Below, in pieces: positions 56,790-64,000 of a stretch of DNA of 64,000 nucleotides. Location: positions 5,332,001-5,396,000 of the forward strand of contig CP099418.1 in assembly GCA_024114885.1 (NCBI GenBank), read 5' to 3'. The notes beneath the pieces were generated by a model, which was not told the DNA's origin, did not search any database, and saw nothing but the letters and a program-made list of their open reading frames with translations. Both the position numbers and the translations under genes were made by a program. Numbering within the stretch: position 1 is the first letter of the stretch; each line of letters begins with the position of its first letter. This stretch comes from Septoria linicola. Lineage: Eukaryota; Ascomycota; Dothideomycetes; Mycosphaerellales; Mycosphaerellaceae.

Positions 56790-59700
56790 CTACACACTAG
56801 TAGAGGAGATAATAGCTACTATAGAGGAGGTCTTTAATATCAACTAGTACTTAGCCTTAAAGGGTGTCTAGTTCAGCTAGGTGCTATATAGTAATATTGT
56901 AGTTAGTAATAGGTCTAACATTAGTAAGGGCATTTAGGACTTTATAAAGTCTAACTAAGGAGGAGTTAAGTAACTAAAATCTTTCTTTTAGACTCCTCTT
57001 AGTTCAACTCTAAGGCTTGGAGTTATCTTTTATATATCTCTTATATAAGGCAGAGCTACCTTATAAACTCCTGAAACTATAGTCTATTCTTTAGCTTAGT
57101 AAGACTATCTGCTACTATCTCTTTTATATTCACATATTCCATAGAGATAAGTCTATTCTACTAGAGCTTTCTTATAGCATTATATAAGATATTAATATGT
57201 TTAGACTTGTTATAAACATGTGAGTCCTTAACTAGAGTAAGGGTAGCTTAGTTATTACCTTTTAGCTAAATTAGCCTAATTCTAGTAACAGTTTCCTAGT
57301 TACTAAGGATCCTTAGTTAGTGAGAACATTCTCCTACTAACTCTAGGCATCTAAGCTCTCTTAAAAGAGTACTAAGGAACTGTAACTATTTTGCATATAT
57401 ACCTATAGCTATATATTTAGCTTCTATTATAGATATAGCTACAGATTTCTGCTTCTTACTTATCTAGGAGATTAGTATACTATAAAGGAAGAAGACATAT
57501 CTAAGGATTGAGACTCTATTAGTCTTGTCTATTATATAGTTAGAGTCTATATATCTAGTAAGAAAGCCTTAACTATTCCTTAAGTATCTTAGACTAAGGT
57601 CTGGGTTTGATCTTAGGTATCTAGTTAGCTTCTTTAGAGCCTTTATATGTCCTACTATTAGATTACTAATATAGGAGCTTAATCTTCTAAGGGCAAATAA
57701 AATATCTGGTCTTATAACAGTTACAAGCTACATCTATGTTCTAATAATAGATTAGTACTCCTATTTGTTACACCTTTTATCATTTAGTCTAGTAGGCTTC
57801 AGACTTTTATAGCTGTCTATTAGTAAAAGAGTTAGTAATATAGTCTCTTAACCTATTCCTATCTTAGCTAGGTTCTCTTAGATATAGTACTTCTAGTTAA
57901 GTTTTAGCTAGCCTTGCTATCTGTTTCTTATTAGTCTCATTCTAAGAATCTTATCTAGTTCTCTAAGATCTTTAATCTTAAAGACCTTACTAAGTTAGTC
58001 TTTAAACTAGAGGACATCTTCTAGTCTCTCTATAGTAATAGGTATATTATTAACATAGATTAGGATTATTAGGTCTTTCCTTTTCTTGTAGATTAGAAGA
58101 CATAGGTCTACTTCTAATTGTCTGAATCCTATTCCTTTCAGCTTTAATATATATAGCTGATTCTAGTCTCTTATAGCTTACTTTAGCCTATAGAGACTCC
58201 TTAGAACTTATAAGACTATACTAGTTAGTAGGTCAACACCTAGTAGTAGGATTATATAGATGTCCTTATATAGGGTACTCTCTATAAATATATTGTTCAT
58301 ATCTACTTAGTGCAGAACTAGGTCCTTCTTATAGACTATAGCTATAAATCCTCTTAGAGTATCCTACCTAACTATAGAGGCAAAAGTCTCTATATAGTCT
58401 ACTCTATACTTTTAGGAGAACCCTCTTATAACTAGTCTTGCCTTAAACTTTTTAATAGCTCTACTAAGCTTTCTCTTAATATTAAAGACCTATCTTAAGG
58501 TGACCAGGTTAGCCCCTTTTAGTAGGACTACTACAGTCTAGGTATTATTACTTACAAGTACATCTAGCTCCTTCTAAATAGCTTCTTACTAGAGATAACC
58601 CTACTTAGGATCACTTACTACTTCCTTATAGTTCCTTAGGATTAGAACCTCCTATTTATATATTCCTACTTCTTTAGTAGCTAAGAATATAATCTCTTTA
58701 ACTTCCTCTAAGAATTCTAGGTCCTATAGGATGCCTAGGTTAATAGAGCTTATAGCTAAGAAGAAAGCCTAATACTCTAGGAGCATTTCCTTGTCTAGCT
58801 AACTATTCTAATCTAGCTTAAGCCTAATTAGCTTCAGCTTCTAGTTAAATCTATCAAGTTCTTAGGATACTTTCCTCTTTCTAAGAGTTTGCCTTAGAGC
58901 TATCTACTCCTAATCCACCTCTATAGTTTCTTAGGTAGAATTCTTAGATTCTTTCTTAACTTTCCCTTAGTCTAGGAATTTTCTATACTCTCCTATATCT
59001 TCTAGTAGAGGTAGAAGTTATATAAAGAGTTTCTTTCCTTCCTAAACCTATACTAATAGCTAAGAGGGAGGAGGCTTCTACTAGCCTGGACTAGGAGCAC
59101 CTAGGGTACTCCTACTAGCTTATAAAGTAGGCTAGCTAATAGTTCTTAGCCTTCTAATAGGTCTTCTTTCTAGAGCTGAACTAGGGAGATTCTTAATCTT
59201 AATATTCAAGTCTAATTCTCTACCTAGCTTATCTTTAAAGAAGATTATATTAGTATACTACTTAATAGCCTTCATGTCTAGCTCCTAGAACTTCTATACC
59301 TTTACTATATTATTATAGTATCTAATAAACATAGTATCCTTTTCTCTATTTATTAGTTTGTTACTCCTTACCTACTAAGGCTATACTCTTGTATCTATAT
59401 ATACTACAGCTCTATATCCCTATACCTTAAGGTAGGAGACTATTAGTTTGATCCTATTAAAAGCTTTATTAGGTAAGAGCTTAAATCCCTTAATATTAGG
59501 TCTATTTAGAAGCTTGTTCCTTATATATACCTATGCTTTAAAGGCTTCTAGCTAAAACTTAATAGGCATCTTACTTTCTTTAAGTATTACTCTAATAGAG
59601 GCCTCTAATGTTTGGATAGACCTCTTAACTACTCTATTCTAGAGTGAATTATAGGCCTTAGTTAGCTTAAGGGTGATTCTAAAGTCCTTCTCCTACTGTT

Positions 59701-62050
59701 TAATTAAAGTAGTAATCTCTCTAGCATTATTAGCCCTTATAGACTTGAGGAGTACTACTAACTGCCTTTCTACCTTGATCCTCTAGTTCTAAAGAGTAGT
59801 TAGTATATCTAATCTAGCCTTAAGTGGAAATGCTTATTTCTTTCTTAAGAAGTTGTTAATAATCTCAAGCTACTATATAAAACCTTTTACTAATAATAGT
59901 AATAGTCCACAGATATCTACTAATATAAGGGCTAATCTTTTAGGTCTTCTCTTAATAGACTTGCCTAGGTATTTCTTTATCTTACCTATTATATAGATCC
60001 TATACTTATACTCTTCCTAGTTAGGAATTAGAATTCTTTCCTTTAGGTTAGTAACTTTGTAAAGGTTTAAGAGTAACCCTCTTCCAAAGTATGCAAATCT
60101 TCTATACTATAGCTCCTACTGTTTTAGATCCTTCTCTAATAGAGTAGTATAGGCATTATTAACCTCTATAGGATCATATAGTAAGTAATATAACTTTTCC
60201 TATAGAAGAGGTAATATCTTACTAACAAATAGAATACCTCTAATTAGCTTGGTCTTTATAACTATTTAGCTATCTAGGGAGGTAAGAGTGAAATCAGGCT
60301 TCTAGACTCTAAATTACTTACTAAACTAATCCTATAATATAAGATTTACTCTAAGATTAGGAACAAATAGTACCCTATTAAGTAGAACTTCTCCTCCTAA
60401 GATTCCCTTTATCTATACTAGTCTAGAGTAGGTTATATAGAGGTATCCTCCTCCTACCTTAATCTATACTTTCTTCCTTAGTAGCTTTACTAATCTAAAG
60501 AAGGATAGTTAGTTAGTTATATAGGATAAGGCATAGGAATCTAAGAGCTATTCTTAGGGTAACAACTTGCTTTTAGCCTTAATTATAGAATAGGCTAACT
60601 TATCTTAGTTATTATCTTCTAATAGAGAATCATTATTACTTCTAGAACTAGAGTAAGTTCTAGAATTAGAACTAGAACCAGACTCCTAGGCTGAAAATCC
60701 TTTCTTTAGAAGCTTTCTAGACTTTTCTATCCTTTAAAGCTACTTACCTATTTTCTAGATAACCTTCTTTAGCTCATTATATAATAATAACTTATAGATA
60801 GCTTTCTTAATATGTCTAGTATTCCTTAGTAAAAGGGATCTTCTAACCCTCTCTCTAAGGAATGATCCCTAAGGGTCCTTCTAGTTCTTAGTACTATTTC
60901 TCTACTAGGACAGTTTCTTAGTAGTAGAGAGGTTAGGACAATCCTTTAACTAGTACTTCCCTTTCTTATAGAGCTAGTATATTAGTAGAGACTTTCCTTA
61001 GTAAAGCTACCTAGAATAGAATATAGCTAGACCTATGTCTATCTTGTCTAGATTATCTCTTACCTCTTAGGACTTAAGTAGAAGGAGAATAGTGTCTATA
61101 TCTAAGGATAGTTAGGTTATAATAGCATCCTTAGCTACTTAGTATAATATAGGTAGGGACTGTAGGAGATGTTTTAGCCTTTTCTCTTAGCTCTAGTAGT
61201 AGGCTTCCTAAGGATCAATCTTAGCAATCCTCTTACCTAGGCCTCTAAGGTATCTCTATACTTCCCTAATTATCTTATTAGGTAATATCCTGAATATAAC
61301 AAACTACTTAATTAGACCTATAGTATAGGACTTTAGGACTCTGTTATACTTGTTCTAGAGAATCACCTACATCTCAGCTACTAGTATAGTAATATACTAT
61401 GTCTCTAGCTCTATCTTATTATCTTTACTAATACTATATCTGATACTGAACCTGTATACTATATTGTCTTTTAAGAAGTGTTGATTCTAAGTAACATATA
61501 TCTAAAGACTAGTGTCCTACTAAACTATATATAGGTTCCCTCTAATAATTAGTTAGCTAATTGCCTAGAACTAGTCCTTTCCTTCTAGCTTATCTATCTA
61601 TAGCTTAAACTATCTCTTCTAGTTAGTTCTGTCTAGGATTAGAATCCTTTAGCTCTTCTTATCCTCTTAGTCTATTATAGAAATAGGTGAATAGAATAAA
61701 TAATTAGTAGAATACTTTAGACTAGCTAAGGATTCTAGAGAAGGGTAATTTCTTATAGTAGAGAGACTAGCTCTAAGGGACAAGGATTCCTCGTATTTAG
61801 GAAATTACTAAGACTTAGATCTTTCTCTCTTAGTAGAGTTTCTATTACTAGGTAGTAGGAAGGCTAAGTGGCCTCTTCTAACTCTAGTAATACTAGGTAT
61901 AATAGTAGAGAACTAGGCAGGTATTAATAAAGTAGAAACACACTACTATCTTATAGAGATCTTTACTAACTTATATACTACTAGGTGCAAACTAGCTTCG
62001 TTAGTAATATAGTTAGGGAAACTTCTAGGCCCTAAATGTTTTCTATAAAC
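56790..62050 (-). pseudogene. Copia C4 gag-pol, RIP-inactivated
   Basis: Minus-strand order from right to left: Gag, protease region, integrase, RT, RNase H. The integrase core is readable at about 59560-59760 (RANNAREI, where DNxxE is expected; then YNSL-stop-NRVVKRSI and FKA following a LEA block). RT block at 58046-58057 reads YVNN instead of YVDD, both Asp codons having changed GA to AA. One polyprotein is typical of Copia. Stops at Gln/Trp codons abolish it. Confidence 0.86.
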
Positions 62051-62103
62051 TATAAGGGATATAAGTAACCTATACTAACATAGGTTACTCCTATTTAGTA
62101 CAC

Positions 62104-62121
62104 AAACCCGGGCTTATAACC
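62104..62121 (-). other. C4 primer-binding site, initiator-tRNA type
   Basis: The minus strand reads GGTTATAAGCCCGGGTTT immediately after the 5' LTR. Before RIP this was probably GGTTATGAGCCCGGG, which is complementary to the anticodon-arm sequence CGGGCTCATAACC of eukaryotic initiator tRNA-Met. Priming from an internal half-tRNA site is known in Copia elements. Confidence 0.75.
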
Positions 62122-62399
62122 TATTAAAAGTGGAGGGCGTTTATAGATACTATACAATGTCAAGGAGGGTATAGCGTAGTAAAGAAGAATAGGGGATTAA
62201 TCTTGAACTAACTTATATATATAGTATAGTAGTAATATGCTAGGAACTAAATACAAAGTTAATTTTGTTAGTTATCTAAGAAGAGAAGAAAGAGAAGCAA
62301 GATATACCTCTTACTAAGCCTTAGGTAGATGCCTTAGGCATCTAGAACTATGCTTAGAAGTCTATATCTAGACTAACTATCTAGGATATATTCTTAATA
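62122..62399 (-). repeat. C4 5' LTR
   Basis: 278 bp, begins TATTAAAAGTGGAGGGCG and ends TTCTTAATA; followed by TSD ACCTA. Confidence 0.95.
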
Positions 62400-62462
62400 A
62401 CCTATAGTAATACTTTAATTAATTATATATATTATATATAATAGACTAGATAACGATTTACG

Positions 62463-62606
62463 TTATAAAGAGTAGTAGTATAGAAGGACGATTTGTTTAT
62501 AAATAGGAGTAAAGAGTCTATATATACTAAGAGTATTAATTAGGTTACGTTACTATTCCTTTTTTAGTATACTCTTAGCTAATTATTTTTAGACTCTATT
62601 TTTTTT
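62463..62606. repeat. Boundary direct repeat, left (mutated) copy
   Basis: Begins TTATAAAGAGTAGTAGTATA and ends in a T-run after TTTTTAGACTCTA. Pairs with 62942-63083. Confidence 0.85.
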
Positions 62607-62941
62607 CGTAGAGTATAAGATCCCTATCGCGTATATATAAAGATCTAACTCTATTAACTTAGAACTACGTAGCGCCGCGCACGTAATAGCCTCTACGTCT
62701 TAGTAAGTAATAATACCTTTATTTAGCGTATCTCTACGTACGAGTAGCTACGGCTTTCTACGAACTTATAAGTAGGCTATAATTTCTATTATAAAGCTAA
62801 GTACGTATACTACGGCTCTACTTTACCTTTTTCCTCTTTAACTACTTTAACTTACGATAACGATTATAGGTCTTAAGATTACGCTTGCCTTCTATAAAGC
62901 TTAGTACTATTAGATACGGAGTCTATAGTAATACGTCGATA

Positions 62942-63083
62942 TTATAAAGAGTAGTAGTATAGAAGGACGATTTGTTTATAGATAGGAGTAAAGAGTCTAT
63001 ATATGCTAAGGGTATCAGGTCACGTGCCCGTTCTTTTTTTGGCGCACTATCAGCCAATCATTTTTAGACCCTGTTTTTTTTTG
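62942..63083. repeat. Boundary direct repeat, right (mostly intact) copy
   Basis: Same start as 62463. Its second half keeps TCAGGTCACGTGCCCG and CAGCCAATCA, which are degraded in the left copy. It ends in a T-run. It may be an element terminus or a TRIM-like terminal repeat; no TG...CA ends are clear. Confidence 0.8.
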
Positions 63084-63090
63084 AAGAGTA

Positions 63091-63140
63091 AGATAGACCT
63101 CGTAAACTCGGTCAAAGATAGACCTCGTAAACTCGGTCAA
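63091..63140. repeat. Perfect 25-bp tandem duplication
   Basis: Two identical 25-bp units (AGATAGACCTCGTAAACTCG plus GTCAA) at 63091-63115 and 63116-63140, the first fully normal-composition sequence after the RIP boundary. Confidence 0.95.
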
Positions 63141-63361
63141 TGACATCTGGGTATCCATGGGTCGACGGAGCTGGATCCGCCTCGGCATTCCAGCAAAATC
63201 CCACCCCTGCTGGAGACGACATCCCAGCTGAAAGTGCCTCCATTAAGATAATTGAATACCGCCGCAGGCGCATACTTGCGCGAAGCAGCATTGCGGGATT
63301 TGCAGACTTCGTGTCCGGGCACGATGTACTAAGCTTACACATGCTCGACCTTCTGAGCTGA
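63140..63361 (+). other. Short open frame of 73 codons, doubtful gene or fragment
   Basis: ATG to stop with a protein-like composition (Ala/Ser-rich start, then IIEYRRRRILARSS). I recognise no family, and there is no good Kozak context or visible splice continuation. Overlapping minus-strand frames are no better. It may be a remnant of a mobile element or a chance frame. Confidence 0.25.
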
Positions 63362-63789
63362 GCCGTGACGTGACACGCTCCGATCGCTATGCTCAACGCA
63401 GCCTCTGGGCAGTCCCGAAAGTTCCGCCACTCGCAATGTAGACCGCACCTTCACCCTACGATGCCAATAATCATAATGCTCAAGCAATGCGCAAAAGACT
63501 AGTCCTCGGCTTGGCACGAAAGGCCAGCACTCGTCTTCAATTGCCGAAAGAGAGGGCTAGACAGCGAGCTTCTTCCCGCTCGTTGACCAATGTGCGCAAC
63601 CTCATTAGTCACGATACATGTGACGATGGTAGACAGAAACGATCTTGAAGCAGGTCGCACATGTTAGCAATGTTTCGCAGGCCTGCGATTAACCTGAACA
63701 AATTGACATTAGCACAAACACGAACGAAAGCTGCCTGGCCACTATCGACTATCAAGCTATACCATCATTACTCCACACGAGCAAGCACC
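63362..63789. other. Intergenic region and presumed promoter of the right-edge gene
   Basis: Normal base composition with no convincing frame. GCTATACCATC lies at about 63755-63765, roughly 30 bp ahead of the start codon. No repeats are seen. Confidence 0.5.
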
Positions 63790-64000
63790 ATGGGATCAAT
63801 AGGTCAACAAGAGGAAAGGACCTATCCACTCAAGCGTCCAAAAGGCCACAAACCTCCTGTTACTCGATGGACTTTGCGACTATCTAACGATGTCAGCCAT
63901 GTGCATACACTGTATGTCGGAGTCCAGGGACACCATGGCGACTGTCAAGGACGAAAGATTGCCGAGGATATTATTGGCAAGGTCCTGGATAATAATGGCC
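63790..64000 (+). CDS. Start of an intact gene, possibly a haem-containing aldoxime dehydratase-like protein (partial)
   Basis: ATG at 63790 in a strong context (AGCACCATGG) opens a frame of 70 codons without a stop to the window edge. The protein begins MGSIGQQEERTYPLKRPKGH and contains PPVTRWTLRLSNDV and VHTLYVGVQGHHGD. The arrangement of a Pro-rich stretch, W-T, a Pxx/SND-V block and Y-V/F-GVQ resembles the N-terminus of haem-containing (phenylacetaldoxime) dehydratases, which convert aldoximes to nitriles; that assignment is by eye from a fragment lacking the haem ligand. Codon use and CA/TG content are normal, with no RIP. Confidence 0.7.
   Translation, partial: MGSIGQQEERTYPLKRPKGHKPPVTRWTLRLSNDVSHVHTLYVGVQGHHGDCQGRKIAEDIIGKVLDNNG

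Larger units (their letters stand above)
56101..62399 (-). mobile_element. Copia C4, complete 6.3-kb element, least mutated full copy
   Basis: LTRs of 278 bp at 56101-56378 (3') and 62122-62399 (5'), TSD ACCTA at 56096-56100 and 62400-62404. It keeps more CA/TG (for example CCCACTCATG, CAAATACTAG, TGGATTATT) than C1 and C3, so it received fewer rounds of RIP or arrived later. Confidence 0.95.
62405..63090. other. RIP-mutated flank with a direct-repeat pair at the boundary
   Basis: No gene is visible. A 144-bp direct repeat lies at 62463-62606 and 62942-63083, with about 335 bp between. The left copy and middle are RIP-saturated; the right copy changes from mutated to normal composition at about 63,005. 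Confidence 0.65.

Noticed and set aside
1..63000. Centromere or telomere identity of the AT-rich block
   Set aside because: No telomeric repeat is present, and nested RIP-mutated retroelements occur in pericentromeric, subtelomeric and interstitial islands alike. The sequence cannot decide.
63137..63322. Minus-strand open frame of 61 codons
   Set aside because: A shadow of the frames at 63140-63361 with no start context and no similarity seen.
63112..63396. Minus-strand open frame of 94 codons
   Set aside because: It crosses the 25-bp tandem duplication and overlaps other frames on both strands. Its composition is not protein-like in any family I recognise. Treated as chance in normal-composition DNA.
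63335..63517. Minus-strand open frame of 60 codons
   Set aside because: No recognisable protein features; overlaps non-coding sequence upstream of the right-edge gene.
1..64000. tRNA, rRNA or CRISPR features
   Set aside because: No cloverleaf with intact A/B boxes, no rRNA-like blocks and no regular short repeat-spacer array were found. The TAGTCGG clusters are irregularly spaced over kilobases and lack spacers of constant length.

Overview
The window looks like a transposable-element graveyard from a filamentous ascomycete (Pezizomycotina) that has been heavily hit by repeat-induced point mutation (RIP). From base 1 to about 63,000 the dinucleotides CA and TG are almost absent on both strands and TA is in large excess, while CG, CT and AC remain. 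Genes therefore read through dense TAG/TAA codons at Gln/Trp positions, and almost no long open frames survive. At about 63,000 the composition switches abruptly to ordinary mixed sequence. I cannot name the species.

Layout, reconstructed from target-site duplications (TSDs) and paired ends. A minus-strand Copia element (C1, 1-56001, left LTR cut by the window edge) was invaded at 858-861 by a plus-strand 13.2-kb Gypsy element (Gypsy-1, 862-44090, TSD CTAT). Gypsy-1 was invaded by a second Gypsy copy with a different LTR subtype (Gypsy-2, 10894-40889, TSD GTAC). Gypsy-2's reverse transcriptase was hit twice, 25 bp apart, by 8.26-kb hAT transposons (hAT-A 16240-24786, TSD CTTATTAG; hAT-B 24812-33067, TSD AGAGGTAG). 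hAT-A later received a 278-bp Copia solo LTR (16996-17273, TSD AGCTA) that is hardly mutated. On the right, Copia C3 (49455-55751, TSD CTATA) sits inside C1's 5' LTR, and Copia C4 (56101-62399, TSD ACCTA) is complete and less mutated. Beyond C4 are a mutated flank, a pair of direct repeats straddling the RIP boundary, and a normal region whose last 211 bases start an intact gene that runs off the window.

The most interesting content is inside the hAT elements. The minus-strand half encodes a recognisable hAT transposase (DGW, DNAxNN, TRWSS and the C-terminal YERDFS block, read through RIP stops). The plus-strand half encodes two different histone H3-like proteins, both with the full H3 histone fold and the second also with an H3-like tail and H3-type introns. 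Both hAT copies carry both genes inside their terminal inverted repeats, so they belong to the transposon and are not a chance neighbour. The element also carries ten clusters of a TAGTCGGYA doublet, several of them within probable introns. I know of no description of a hAT element that carries its own H3 variants.

The Gypsy copies carry gag-protease and RT-RNaseH-integrase in different frames, plus a third, unrecognised reading frame of roughly 1,000 codons between integrase and the 3' LTR. The Copia elements have an internal initiator-tRNA-type primer site and a gag-pol on the minus strand. All element proteins here are pseudogenes in their present state.
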